Source of the DNA: Paludibacteraceae bacterium
Lineage (GTDB): Bacteria > Bacteroidota > Bacteroidia > Bacteroidales > Paludibacteraceae
Direction of reading: 5' to 3'
DNA: 64,000 nucleotides
Assembly: GCA_017527905.1 (NCBI GenBank)
Contig: JAFXPK010000031.1
Span: forward strand, 17,710 to 81,709
Part shown: one piece after another, positions 7,501 through 15,771 of the stretch
Position numbering within the stretch: position 1 is the stretch's first letter
Layout: each line of letters begins with the position of its first letter
Notes under the pieces: model-generated
What the model saw: only the letters and a program-made list of their open reading frames with translations
Database searches by the model: none
What the model was told of the DNA's origin: nothing
Position numbers and translations under genes: made by a program

Positions 7501-10129
7501 GAACTGGTACTCACGCGCGCAGAGCGACGGCTCTACCGCCGCCACATTGCTTACCTTCAAGCTGGATAAGGAGTCTTACATCGTCGGAGACAAGGTTAAG
7601 GTGACGGTTCCTACCCCTGAGAAGGGACGTCTCCTGGTTTCGGTGGAGAACCGTTCCAAGGTGCTCACCTCGAGATGGGTGGACGCACAGGCGGGCAATA
7701 CAGTCGTGGAATTGGATGTGACGCCTGAGATGTTGCCGAACGCTTATGTCTACGTGGACCTGCTGCAACCATACAACAAGACAGAGAATGACCTCCCTAT
7801 CAGAATGTACGGTGTGAAGAACTTCATGGTGGAGAGCTCGGACAGCCGCCTCAACCCTGTCATCAAGATGGACGATAAAGTTGAGTCCGACAAAGAGTTC
7901 GAAGTGGCCGTCAGCGAAAAGGACGGCAAAGAGATGTGCTACACATTGGCTATCGTGGACGAAGGTCTGCTGGATCTCACGAACTTCAAGACACCGAACG
8001 CCCATGACGAATTCTTCAAACGGGAGGCCCTCGGCGTCAACACATGGGATGTGTTTGACATGATCATCGGAGCATATGGTGGAAAGATCGAGCAGGTATT
8101 GGCCATCGGTGGTGACCAAGCCCTGAACCGGGATGGCATGAACAAACGCTTCGAGCCTGTCGTGCGGTTCTACGGACCTATCTCCCTGAAAAAGGGCGAG
8201 ACAAAGAAGCATAAGGTGACGCTACCGACCTACTTCGGATCAGTCCGTGTCATGGTGGTCGCAGGTAACAATGCCGCCTACGGAAACGCGGAGAAGGCTG
8301 TCAAGGTGACAAAGCCGCTGATGATATTGCCAACCGCTCCGCGCGTCATCGGTCCTAACGAGGAGTTCTCCATTCCGGTGAGTGTCTTCGCCATGGATGG
8401 TAACAAAAAGATGGTGACCGTCTCCATCTCCGCTGGCGACAAGGCGAACGTTGTGGGCAATTCAATAATCCAACAGAGCTTCAACGCGAACGAAGATAAG
8501 ATCCTCACCTTCAAACTGAAGACGAAACCTATCATCGGAAAGAATAAGATCACCATCACAGCCACCGACGGCACCAACAACGTGAAGAGTGATATCAATC
8601 TGGATGTCCGTAACCCGAACGAGCGCATACAGAAGAGCAAAATGTTCGAAATACCAGGCAACAAAGAGATAACTTGCCCTTATGACTTGTTTGGCATGGA
8701 AAACACCAACCAACTGATGGTTGAGATCAGCTCAATGCCATCCCTGGATCTGGGACGTAGCTTGGAATACCTGATCGGCTATCCTCACGGCTGTGCGGAA
8801 CAAACCTCTTCCAAGGCTTTCCCTCAACTGTTGTTGCCTGAGATCATCGAGATGACTCCTCAGGAGAAATCGGAGTGCGACAAACACGTAAGGGAGGCTA
8901 TATTCAAACTAAGCCAAATGCAGATGAGCAGCGGCGCATTCTCCTACTGGATGGGCGGCAGCTACGACTATCCATGGGTGACCACCTATGCGGGTCACTT
9001 CCTCCTGGAGGCAAAGAACCATGGCTTCGACGTGTCGAACAGCGTGATCAACAACTTCCTGGCTTACCAGAAGCGGGAGGCCTCCTCTTGGACATACAAG
9101 GACAATAACGAAAACACATTGGTTCAGGCCTATCGCCTTTACACCTTGGCGCTTGCGGGCAAGGCGGACTTGAGCGCCATGAACAGGTTGAAGGACAAAA
9201 CGTTGGACAACGTCACCAAATGGCGCTTGGCTGCCGCCTACGCGTTGTGCGGCAAAAAGGACGTCGCAAAGAATCTATGCTCATCCTTGAGCCCGGAGGT
9301 GCGCAACTACACCTACAGCAACATCACCTTCGGTTCAAGCCTGAGAGATAGGGCGTTGATCCTGGATGCCATGACACTGATCGGTTCGGATAAGACCGCC
9401 ACCTTCTCCATCCTGAAGACGATGTCCGAGCAACTCAACAAAGGCAAGCAATATAGCACGCAGGAACTGGCACAGGTTCTGATCGCCTTCTCTCACTACT
9501 CCAAGCAATTCAAGGAGGGTAATGTCAACGCAGCTTGCATCAAGGACGGCAAGTCCATCGCCTTCAACTCAGACAATAATGTGGTGAAGAAATCCCTCGA
9601 AGTGACAGGAACGGGACAACAATCCCTGAAGATAAAGAACAACGGATCCAACACCCTGTTCGCCTCTGTGGTCACTTCCGGTATTCCGATAGAAAACGCG
9701 GGCGGCGCATTCCAGAACGGCCTTAACATGTCGGTTTCCTACACCGATATGGACGGATCGACGATAGATGCGAGCCAATTGACGCAAGGCACGGACTTCA
9801 AGGTGAAGGTGACCATCAGCAACTCCTCATCATACGAAACGTACAAGGAGGTGGCTTTGACACAAGTATTCCCTTCCGGTTGGGAGATCCGCAACGAACG
9901 TCTCTTCGGCGTTTCGGATGAATCCGAGAACTACAATTACAAGGATGTCCGTGACGACCGAGTGATGACCTACTTCTCCTTGGCGCCTCGCCAGACTAAG
10001 ACGTTCACCGTCAAGCTGCACGCCTCATTTGTAGGTAGGTACTTCGCTCCTGGCTTCCTGTGCGCTTCGATGTACGACAGCGATATCAGCGCAAGAAACC
10101 TTGGGTACTGGGTTGTCGTCAACGAATAA
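4580..10129 (+). CDS. Alpha-2-macroglobulin family lipoprotein
   Basis: A very large (1849-residue) envelope lipoprotein. The signal peptide ends in the lipobox STGC with the acylated Cys at residue 20. It shows the bacterial alpha-2-macroglobulin order: several MG-type beta domains, the YIYGERGVWRPGDTLNISL bait-proximal motif (MG2) near residue 630, the central macroglobulin domain near residue 1213, and the thiol-ester motif GCAEQT with Cys1405, followed by the alpha-helical thioester domain. Such proteins trap attacking proteases through the thioester. An Asp/Tyr-rich low-complexity insert lies at about residues 455-507. In many bacteria the partner gene is penicillin-binding protein 1C (pbpC); none is next to it here. 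A terminator hairpin follows at once. Confidence 0.92.
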   Translation: MRRFIRLFMAMLLAVISTGCGKKAVVSDDTQFMEFISSYPQNKISRHAAIRIVLAHPSEKAKPGQREEENLFSLSPKVEGATYWIDNRTLEFQPSNLLEREKEYQVTFELGKVAELNGRKEFKQFVFPIEVVKQDIHVTYDEPQMDDEGEYFVTGIVSLNDKEDLEDVQGCFSAQMKEPTKKTLDIEWTEAVSDYNPQYAFTIKGFGKNIKKDIKLALEWDGKKISCEAKDKIEIEIPYVAGMKVTNLQVVNGEQAYLKLFFSKSIRPNQSWRTYASIKDENASYMREGNVLKIYPEKINFQESTLNVYSGLMSVDGEKVERDTVLKFCFSSLKPAVRLVKTGVILPSSEKATLPFQAVNLKSVDVSVIKIFENNMLQYLQSNEMNEGNNNDLKRTARLLFQKKIDLEADNTSGYSQWRTYSLDLSQLSQEDPGAMYRVVFSFKRAYSTYPCEITDSINDIDHDYSGVEGIEDNGSDSYYWDYYDEGYSYSGDYAYVWDDRDDPSKITYYLESSRRVATNIFVSNFGITAKGGKSNIFDVIVTNILTAMPESDVIVKFYDYQMQFIDEGETDKDGFVKKRLPRSPSFIVVEKDGRMGYLRVRDNAALSLSSFDVSGVKSAKGVKGYIYGERGVWRPGDTLNISLMLQDADGSIPAGHPITMDLTTPRGQRYAHMVQKYDPSNYIYSFRIPTLMDDQTGVWHISFTIGGSTFQKSLSVETVKPNRLKVQLNTRNAVLSTGTSEEITVHSEWLHGGLAADKDVNVTMRYRRNPNPFPEYSDYIFESPSANEFISEESTVLESQTDGNGNVTEHVHIPELTNAPGMLQATFTTRVDEGTGDNSVNYKNIPLSPFSRYLGVRYPINPGYKYVFTNRNQNFPIVLLDENGKPMSGDGISFKLYKLQWHWWWDSNENSDAYYSENSSRTPYFEKKNIHVSNGRATVTVNVPDKDWGRYLLVVKDGKNGHEVGSVIFFDWENWYSRAQSDGSTAATLLTFKLDKESYIVGDKVKVTVPTPEKGRLLVSVENRSKVLTSRWVDAQAGNTVVELDVTPEMLPNAYVYVDLLQPYNKTENDLPIRMYGVKNFMVESSDSRLNPVIKMDDKVESDKEFEVAVSEKDGKEMCYTLAIVDEGLLDLTNFKTPNAHDEFFKREALGVNTWDVFDMIIGAYGGKIEQVLAIGGDQALNRDGMNKRFEPVVRFYGPISLKKGETKKHKVTLPTYFGSVRVMVVAGNNAAYGNAEKAVKVTKPLMILPTAPRVIGPNEEFSIPVSVFAMDGNKKMVTVSISAGDKANVVGNSIIQQSFNANEDKILTFKLKTKPIIGKNKITITATDGTNNVKSDINLDVRNPNERIQKSKMFEIPGNKEITCPYDLFGMENTNQLMVEISSMPSLDLGRSLEYLIGYPHGCAEQTSSKAFPQLLLPEIIEMTPQEKSECDKHVREAIFKLSQMQMSSGAFSYWMGGSYDYPWVTTYAGHFLLEAKNHGFDVSNSVINNFLAYQKREASSWTYKDNNENTLVQAYRLYTLALAGKADLSAMNRLKDKTLDNVTKWRLAAAYALCGKKDVAKNLCSSLSPEVRNYTYSNITFGSSLRDRALILDAMTLIGSDKTATFSILKTMSEQLNKGKQYSTQELAQVLIAFSHYSKQFKEGNVNAACIKDGKSIAFNSDNNVVKKSLEVTGTGQQSLKIKNNGSNTLFASVVTSGIPIENAGGAFQNGLNMSVSYTDMDGSTIDASQLTQGTDFKVKVTISNSSSYETYKEVALTQVFPSGWEIRNERLFGVSDESENYNYKDVRDDRVMTYFSLAPRQTKTFTVKLHASFVGRYFAPGFLCASMYDSDISARNLGYWVVVNE

Positions 10130-10133
10130 TATG

Positions 10134-10170
10134 AGCGGGAGGGGGCTTCCTTGGCGATGCCCCCTCCGCT
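10134..10170 (+). terminator. Terminator-like hairpin after the macroglobulin gene
   Basis: AGCGGGAGGGGGC (10134-10146) pairs with GCCCCCTCCGCT (10159-10170), a strong GC-rich stem four bases after the stop codon. The downstream T-run is weak. Confidence 0.6.
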
Positions 10171-10308
10171 ATCATAGCGTCGTCCACCCCAAAATGACAT
10201 TTTATTTTATCGTTTAATAATATTGATGGCGGGAAATATTATCTTTGTGCGATTTAACGTGGGATATGTTCCCCCCACATATGTTTGAAATTTTAAGATT
10301 GTTTTAAT

Positions 10309-10911
10309 ATGAATAAAGATTGGATATCCCTTTTTCTAGCCCACAATTCGGGCTGTTTCGACGAGTGCCACTTGCCAAGAATCGCGGATGGTTTGGAGAT
10401 GGTCCCAGACGACAAGGCATCATACATTCTAGGTGCGGACTTCAAAAAACCGTTGCACATGCTATTGGTATCACTCGGTGGTGGTGTACTAGGAATCGAC
10501 CGTTTCGTTTTAGGACAAACGGGCGTCGGAATCGCCAAGTTGCTGACATGCGGTGGCGCTAGCATATGGACAATCGTCGACTTATTCCTTATCATGGGTG
10601 AGACAAGGACCTACAATGCGAATAAGATCATCGATTTGATCAACACGTATTCAACCAAAACGGAAAGGCCTTCTCAGGATACCCGTCCGAGGAATCCCAC
10701 GGAGCATATTGAGAACTCCATGAATCGTGGAAGTTCCCAAACCCAATACACCTCAGGTTCGAACTTCGAAGAGGACACCAAAAGCTTGCCTGAGCAATCA
10801 TCCAGCTCCCATGCGCCAGGCGAGGAGAATCCTTACGATTACGCTCCTAAGTCAGACTATTCCTCATATGCCCCTAAGGGATATGATGATTATACAAAGA
10901 ATTACGATTAA
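10309..10911 (+). CDS. TM2-domain membrane protein
   Basis: A 200-residue protein. Residues about 46-100 form a TM2 domain: two membrane helices around the hallmark GGxLGIDRFxLGQTGxGIAKLLTCGG turn. The C-terminal 90 residues are polar and low in complexity, rich in Ser, Pro, Tyr and Asp with repeated YxSYAPKGYDDY-type segments, and are probably disordered. The TM2 family has no firmly known biochemical role. The neighbours at 10939 and 11342 are also membrane proteins with short hydrophobic modules, the first starting only 27 bp downstream, so the three probably form one operon. Confidence 0.75.
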   Translation: MNKDWISLFLAHNSGCFDECHLPRIADGLEMVPDDKASYILGADFKKPLHMLLVSLGGGVLGIDRFVLGQTGVGIAKLLTCGGASIWTIVDLFLIMGETRTYNANKIIDLINTYSTKTERPSQDTRPRNPTEHIENSMNRGSSQTQYTSGSNFEEDTKSLPEQSSSSHAPGEENPYDYAPKSDYSSYAPKGYDDYTKNYD

Positions 10912-10938
10912 CCCCTTCGCCGGTAAGTTAGCGTAACG

Positions 10939-11355
10939 TTGGGCTCCTTCAAGACAAAACGTAACTTTCTCCTATTTTCGGTCGTCTTGCTGCTAGCCGC
11001 CTATGTGTGGCTGGCGATTAACATGATGCTCGAAGAGGGGGAAGGTTTCATCGTTTGCCCGTTCCGCAGGCTTACCAGCTTGCCATGTCCGGGTTGTGGG
11101 CTGACCACCTCCATCCTCCTGATGCTGCATGGGGAGTTCGCCACCGCCGTGAGTCTGAATCCGATGGTTCTCCTGGCGGTGCCAGTGTTGGTGGGTTCCC
11201 CTATCCTCCTGCTACTAAAGGCGGACAAGTGTTTCGAGCTATGGTGCCGGTTTGAGGATTACATCACGAAGGGGAAATGGGGATGGCTGATATTCCTTAT
11301 CATTGCAATTAATTGGATATACTTGATAATAAGTTCGCTGTATGAACGCATATAA
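10939..11355 (+). CDS. DUF2752 family membrane protein
   Basis: 138 residues with about three hydrophobic segments and the DUF2752 signature CPFRRLTSLPCPGCGLTTS at about residues 40-58, with three conserved cysteines. The start appears to be TTG at 10939: an in-frame stop lies at 10924-10926 and the first in-frame ATG would cut into the first helix. The last 14 bases overlap the start of the M48 gene, so the two are translationally coupled. The function of the family is unknown; the Cys pattern suggests metal binding or a redox role in the membrane, which is inference. Confidence 0.7.
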   Translation: MGSFKTKRNFLLFSVVLLLAAYVWLAINMMLEEGEGFIVCPFRRLTSLPCPGCGLTTSILLMLHGEFATAVSLNPMVLLAVPVLVGSPILLLLKADKCFELWCRFEDYITKGKWGWLIFLIIAINWIYLIISSLYERI

Positions 11356-12685
11356 ATTAAGTGAGACCGAAAAAGAGTCGGCAGTTAACGGTTATCTGAT
11401 GTCGTTGGCGGTTTTCGCCACAACGATGCCTATCCCTATCATCAATTTGATAGCGAACATCATCTACTACATTCGGAGGAGGAAATCCACCTACATCACG
11501 AGGTGGCATAGTATGAACGCCTTCGTCTCCCAATTGCCTCTCTTCTGCATCAACTCCTTCACATGGTATTCCATATGGCAAATGCTATGGGACGAGTGGC
11601 AACTTAACAACTATCTCATCGCCTACTACATCTTGGCGGGTATCCTCAACATAGCGGAGATCGTATTATCCGTCATCTGTTGCATCAAGATAAAGCAAAA
11701 CAAGGAGGTCAATTGGGTTATCATTTCGCCTTTGTGCCATTTCCTTTGCACAAAGAAATCGTGGGACATGTGGCAAAAGTCATGGGTGCCGGCGGACCCT
11801 GTGTACGAGCAACTGGCGCAGGAGGCCAAGCCCAAGTTCATACGCGACGTGGTCATTTCCTGCGGTTCATTGCTTTTCTTCTTCCTGCTGATTTCCTTCG
11901 GGATCTCCAGGCAGAACTACGAATACCCTGACCTCTCGCTATATCCAAGCATCGAGTCGTCCATCTACAACCGCTATGTGAACGGAAGCGAGGTGGACGA
12001 TGACAAGGCCACGAAGACCTTACGCAGATGTGTGGACCATATCTGCAAGAAGAACAATATCGACAGCGTGAACGTCTATTTGGTGAAGAGCAACCAAATC
12101 AATGCGTTCGCCTACTGCGAAAGGAACTTGGTCGTTTTCTCAAGGCTGGTTGAGACCTGCGACTCGGAAAGCGAACTGCTGGCCGTCATTGGCCACGAAC
12201 TGGGACATATCGAGCGTGACCACGTGAAAAAGTCCGTGAAAAAGAATGTGGGCATCAGCGTGCTCTTCTCCGCCCTGTTCGGAAACACTTCCTCCATCAT
12301 GACGACGATGACCACCAATCATCTGAGCCGAAAGGCGGAGCGCGAGGCGGACACCCTGTCCGTCCGTTATCTGTACAACGCGGACATCGATCCCGCCGGA
12401 TTCGCCTCCTTCATGAAAAAACTGCTGGATGGATCCATCACCGACGACATAGGATTCTTCTCCGACCATCCCGCAACGCAGGAGCGCATCGATAAAAGCA
12501 TGGAACAAGTCTCCCGACTAGCTCCGAAAAAATACACGACAGTCCTGACCGAAGAGGAATGGAAGGAGTTCAAGAGCCAAACCGCCAACGCAGGAAAGAA
12601 GACTTGGTCTTTCTACAGAAAAATATTCGATCCTGACAGCTCCGATTCTGAGGAATCAGAAGAGGAGGAATCAGAGGAGGATTAA
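11342..12685 (+). CDS. M48-family membrane metalloprotease with N-terminal membrane module
   Basis: 447 residues. The first ~130 form a multi-helix membrane module resembling the TM2/DUF4870-like type (SAVNGYLMSL, then TRWHSMNAF). A further membrane helix near residue 180 precedes an M48 zinc-peptidase domain: HELGH with His285, catalytic Glu286 and His289, and the third ligand Glu335 in EREAD. The domain resembles the HtpX/BepA/LoiP group of envelope quality-control proteases. The C-terminus is a highly acidic Ser/Glu/Asp tail. It overlaps DUF2752 by 14 bp. The combination of membrane module and peptidase, together with TM2 and DUF2752, suggests membrane-protein surveillance, which is inference. 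Confidence 0.82.
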   Translation: MNAYKLSETEKESAVNGYLMSLAVFATTMPIPIINLIANIIYYIRRRKSTYITRWHSMNAFVSQLPLFCINSFTWYSIWQMLWDEWQLNNYLIAYYILAGILNIAEIVLSVICCIKIKQNKEVNWVIISPLCHFLCTKKSWDMWQKSWVPADPVYEQLAQEAKPKFIRDVVISCGSLLFFFLLISFGISRQNYEYPDLSLYPSIESSIYNRYVNGSEVDDDKATKTLRRCVDHICKKNNIDSVNVYLVKSNQINAFAYCERNLVVFSRLVETCDSESELLAVIGHELGHIERDHVKKSVKKNVGISVLFSALFGNTSSIMTTMTTNHLSRKAEREADTLSVRYLYNADIDPAGFASFMKKLLDGSITDDIGFFSDHPATQERIDKSMEQVSRLAPKKYTTVLTEEEWKEFKSQTANAGKKTWSFYRKIFDPDSSDSEESEEEESEED

Positions 12686-13010
12686 ATACTAGGCAAAAGA
12701 GGTATCCCTTCGTGGTTGTGGGAACTGAAAGGTATTTCCTTGACATAATCGCATGTGCGCTTTTTTTTGTCTCCATTAGATAAGAAATAATGTGAATTTA
12801 GTGGTGTTCATATTGTGGAGACGAATTATTTGTATATTTGCGAAACCTAGCGTGAGTTAGAAGGATTGATACATAGTGTTGAAAAGTAGATTAGAAGATC
12901 TTGAACTACTGATTTTAAGGATGCAAATTGCTAGTGTAGCCCTTTTGAACATGAGGAGATGTTCAGCAGGGTTTTTAGAGTAAAAATGTATTACACTTTT
13001 ATGAAGGATT
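12686..13010. other. Intergenic region with a -7 box and a short ORF
   Basis: No conserved gene seen. TATATTTG at 12833-12840 is a plausible -7 box for the glycosyltransferase, with a TTG 17 bp upstream as a poor -33. That gives a leader of about 165 nt. The leader contains a 35-codon frame, GTG at 12876 to TAA at 12981-12983, hydrophobic and Leu-rich; it could be a leader peptide or chance. Confidence 0.3.
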
Positions 13011-13862
13011 ATGAGAACAAAAGTAGCCATAATTGTCATCGGACATAATTCTTGGCATTATCTACAGAAGAACTTCGCTTCCCTGGAGTTCCTGATGGAT
13101 GATCCAAGCGTAGAAATCATTTATGTGGATAACGCATCGGTTGACGAATCCCGTGCCGCTATCTCTTATTCATATCCATCAGTGAAGATTATCACGTGCG
13201 CGAACAACCAAGGTATCGCCGCAGCCCGCAACATGGGCATCGTAAATTCCCTGAGCGAATATGTCCTCTTCTTGGATAGTGATACGGAAATGAATGAGGA
13301 GGCTTACCGCGCGATGGTCGATTACATGGACAACCATGAGGATGTCGGCGTGTGCGGTTGCAAGCTGATCGGACAGGACGGACTTCCACAGGCAAGCTGC
13401 AAACACTTCCCTACCCGTGTGGGCATCACGAAGAGCGGACTTCACAACATCATGGTGCGCTATGGCTACAATATCTTCGAGGATTCCTATTACAAGACAC
13501 TTTACCCTGCCGAGCAAACGGAAGGGAAGGAGCCGTTGGTGGTCGATTTCGTGATCGGTGCCTGCCAACTGATTCGTAGGAAGGCGCAGGTGAAGGTGGG
13601 TTTCCTGGACGATAGAATCTTCTACGGTCCTGAGGATGCGGATTTCTGCCGCCGGTTGACCACCGTAGGCTACAAAACAGTGTACCTCCCCTACGTCTCC
13701 ATCCAACATGCTTACCAACGCCCTATCTCGCAGAAGTTCTTTTCCCTGCAGACCATACGGCAGATCAAAGGCTACAGCTTCTACTTCAGGAAAGTGGTGA
13801 AGGAACGCATGAGAGGCGGTAAGATCGATGTGATCACCAAGGATAGCTACACCAGTAAATGA
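13011..13862 (+). CDS. Family 2 glycosyltransferase (WbbL/rhamnosyl-type)
   Basis: A 283-residue cytosolic or membrane-associated GT-A enzyme. It has the nucleotide-binding start VAIIVIGHNSW, the IIYVDNAS strand, the metal-binding DxD motif in LFLDSDTE at about residue 94, and the late FYGPEDADFCRRL acceptor/base motif typical of GT2 enzymes that add deoxyhexoses or similar sugars to surface glycans. The donor and acceptor are unknown. It stands alone, with a hairpin right at its stop codon. It shares this layout with the GT2 genes at 47094 and 49729 but is not part of their cluster. Confidence 0.85.
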   Translation: MRTKVAIIVIGHNSWHYLQKNFASLEFLMDDPSVEIIYVDNASVDESRAAISYSYPSVKIITCANNQGIAAARNMGIVNSLSEYVLFLDSDTEMNEEAYRAMVDYMDNHEDVGVCGCKLIGQDGLPQASCKHFPTRVGITKSGLHNIMVRYGYNIFEDSYYKTLYPAEQTEGKEPLVVDFVIGACQLIRRKAQVKVGFLDDRIFYGPEDADFCRRLTTVGYKTVYLPYVSIQHAYQRPISQKFFSLQTIRQIKGYSFYFRKVVKERMRGGKIDVITKDSYTSK

Positions 13863-13901
13863 CGGGACGGAGGCATTTCTTCGTCCTCCACTCACCCGTC
13901 A
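13860..13901. terminator. Two-way hairpin spanning both convergent stop codons
   Basis: TGACGGG (13860-13866) pairs with CCCGTCA (13895-13901), and an inner GGAGG pairs with CCTCC. The outer arms contain the TGA stops of the genes on both strands. T-runs are weak on both sides. Confidence 0.45.
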
Positions 13902-14240
13902 ACCTCTCCGTTCCGCGCCAATAGGTCGGTCCCAGAAGAGTTTGCCGCCAGCCTTCTCCGCCAAGGCGTCGATGTGCTGCTCCAGCTCAGAGAGCAGGTT
14001 CTCTTCCCTTTTCTTGGAACGTCTACCCTTCGCCTCAAAAAGGATTTCACTGTAATAGGCGTCATACGACACGGCAAAGTCCTCCGCATCTTTGTGAGGG
14101 AAGAAGGTGACCGCCGCCTCGTAGCGGATATTCCCGCCTTCGGAGTCTGATATCAACATGACCAATGCGCCTTTGCGTTGCACACCATTCGCCATAAGAT
14201 CCGCCTCGTAATAACGTTCGTATACATTAATGGTTGCCAT
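13899..14240 (-). CDS. Small conserved-looking cytosolic protein, unknown
   Basis: About 113 residues from the ATG at 14240 (an in-frame TTG at 14252 is less likely). There is no signal peptide or membrane segment. The N-terminal half looks like a beta-rich fold (ATINVYERYYEADL, then ALVMLISDSEGGNIRYEAAVTFFP); the C-terminal half is helical and charged (RRSKKREENLLSELEQHID). I do not recognise a family. It is convergent with the glycosyltransferase, the two stop codons sharing a palindrome, and it lies downstream of trpB2 on the same strand beyond a terminator. Confidence 0.55.
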   Translation of the reverse strand: MATINVYERYYEADLMANGVQRKGALVMLISDSEGGNIRYEAAVTFFPHKDAEDFAVSYDAYYSEILFEAKGRRSKKREENLLSELEQHIDALAEKAGGKLFWDRPIGAERRG

Positions 14241-14312
14241 AATTCCAATCAAATAGTCTAATTATTCCAAACGCTTTTCTCCATCGCATCCCACATGGGG
14301 ATTCCACAAGAA

Positions 14313-14344
14313 AAGGAAGGCGAACCCTTGGGCCCGCCATCCTT
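14313..14344 (-). terminator. Terminator of trpB2
   Basis: On the minus strand AAGGATGGCG (14344-14335) pairs with CGCCTTCCTT (14322-14313) with a one-base bulge, and the 3' arm runs into a T-rich tract (TTCCTTTTCTT). It lies 17 bases after the trpB2 stop. Confidence 0.6.
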
Positions 14345-14360
14345 CATTTTATCAATACCA

Positions 14361-15728
14361 TCACTTGATGATCTTCTCCAATTTATCCACGTTCGCCTTG
14401 ATCACCTCATCCGGCAATTCGTAGTTGACGAGGTCGCCTTCGATGAACTGGTCGTAAGCGGTCATATCGATCAATCCGTGTCCGGAAAGGTTGAAGAGGA
14501 TAACCTTCTCCTTGCCCTCTTCCTTGGCCTTCTTCGCCTCGCGGATAGCGGTGGCGATAGCGTGGGAGGACTCTGGAGCAGGGATGATTCCCTCTGTGCG
14601 GGCGAACAACGTAGCCGCCTCGAACGTCTCCAACTGAGGGATGTCCACACCCTTCATCATACCGTCCTTGATCAACTGGCTGACGATGGTTCCCGCACCA
14701 TGGTAACGGAGACCGCCGGCGTGGATGTGGGCTGGCGCGAAGTTGTGACCCAACGTGTACATAGGCAACATTGGCGTGTAACCCGCCTCATCACCGAAGT
14801 CGTATTGGAAGACACCACGGGTCAACTTAGGACAGGAAGCAGGCTCAGCCGCAAGGAACTGCGTGTTCTTGCCGTCCAAGATGTTATGTCTCATGAACGG
14901 GAAGGAGAGTCCGCCGAAGTTGGAACCACCACCGAAGCAACCGATGATGATGTCAGGGTATTCGCCAGCCATCTCCATCTGCTTCTCAGCCTCCAAACCG
15001 ATGATGGTCTGGTGGAGGGTCACATGGTTCAAGACGCTACCCAACACGTATTTACAGTTAGGCGTCTGCATGGCGAGCTCCACCGCCTCCGAGATAGCGG
15101 TACCCAAACTACCTTGGTAGCTAGGGTTAGCGGTCAAAATATCTTTACCGGCACGTGTGCTCATGCTTGGGGAAGCGATCACCTGCGCACCGAAGGTCTG
15201 CATGATGGAACGACGATATGGTTTCTGGTGGTAGCTGACCTTTACCATGAAGACAGCCAACTCCAGGCCGAATGCCTTCGCAGCGTAGGAAAGGGCGGCA
15301 CCCCATTGTCCCGCACCGGTCTCCGTCGTGATGTTGGTCACACCCTCCTTCTTGCAGTAGTAAGCCTGCGCCAAAGCGGAGTTCAGTTTGTGTGAGCCGA
15401 CAGGGCTGACGCTCTCGTTCTTGAAGTAGATGTGGGCTGGCGTGTCCAATGCCTTCTCCAATCCGTAAGCTCTCACCAAAGGCGTGGAACGATAGCTCTT
15501 GTAGAGGTCGCGTACCTCCTCAGGGATCTCGATCCATGCGTCCGTCGTGTTCAACTCCTGCTCGGAACATGCGCGGTTGAAAAGGCCGCACATCTCATCA
15601 ACTGTGATAGGCTTCTTTGTTTGTGGGTTCAACATAGGGAGCGGCTTGTTCTTCATATCCGCTACGATGTTATACCATTTCCTTGGTATCTCATTCTCCT
15701 GCAAAAAGAATCTTTTTTGTTTTTCCAT
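14361..15728 (-). CDS. trpB: TrpB2-type tryptophan synthase beta chain
   Basis: A 455-residue PLP enzyme that condenses indole with L-serine (or a serine derivative) to tryptophan. The length and the N-terminal region before STPLVRA mark the TrpB2 class, which is longer than TrpB1 and often acts without TrpA in indole salvage. Visible motifs: the PLP lysine in GSHKLN (Lys114), the ETGAGQWG loop, the phosphate-binding GCFGGGSNFGG and the C-terminal HAIATAI and LSGHG segments. No trpA or other trp gene is adjacent. Its mRNA leader carries a complete tryptophan attenuator (see 15772-15957), so expression should rise when charged Trp-tRNA falls. Confidence 0.93.
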   Translation of the reverse strand: MEKQKRFFLQENEIPRKWYNIVADMKNKPLPMLNPQTKKPITVDEMCGLFNRACSEQELNTTDAWIEIPEEVRDLYKSYRSTPLVRAYGLEKALDTPAHIYFKNESVSPVGSHKLNSALAQAYYCKKEGVTNITTETGAGQWGAALSYAAKAFGLELAVFMVKVSYHQKPYRRSIMQTFGAQVIASPSMSTRAGKDILTANPSYQGSLGTAISEAVELAMQTPNCKYVLGSVLNHVTLHQTIIGLEAEKQMEMAGEYPDIIIGCFGGGSNFGGLSFPFMRHNILDGKNTQFLAAEPASCPKLTRGVFQYDFGDEAGYTPMLPMYTLGHNFAPAHIHAGGLRYHGAGTIVSQLIKDGMMKGVDIPQLETFEAATLFARTEGIIPAPESSHAIATAIREAKKAKEEGKEKVILFNLSGHGLIDMTAYDQFIEGDLVNYELPDEVIKANVDKLEKIIK

Positions 15729-15771
15729 TTTGTTATGTTATTAAAAATATTGTTTCCTAAAAGCAAAAGAA

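Noticed and set aside
14295..15395. Long open frame on the plus strand opposite trpB2
   Set aside because: It is antisense to a clear TrpB2 enzyme, has no recognisable domains and a composition dictated by the codons of the other strand.
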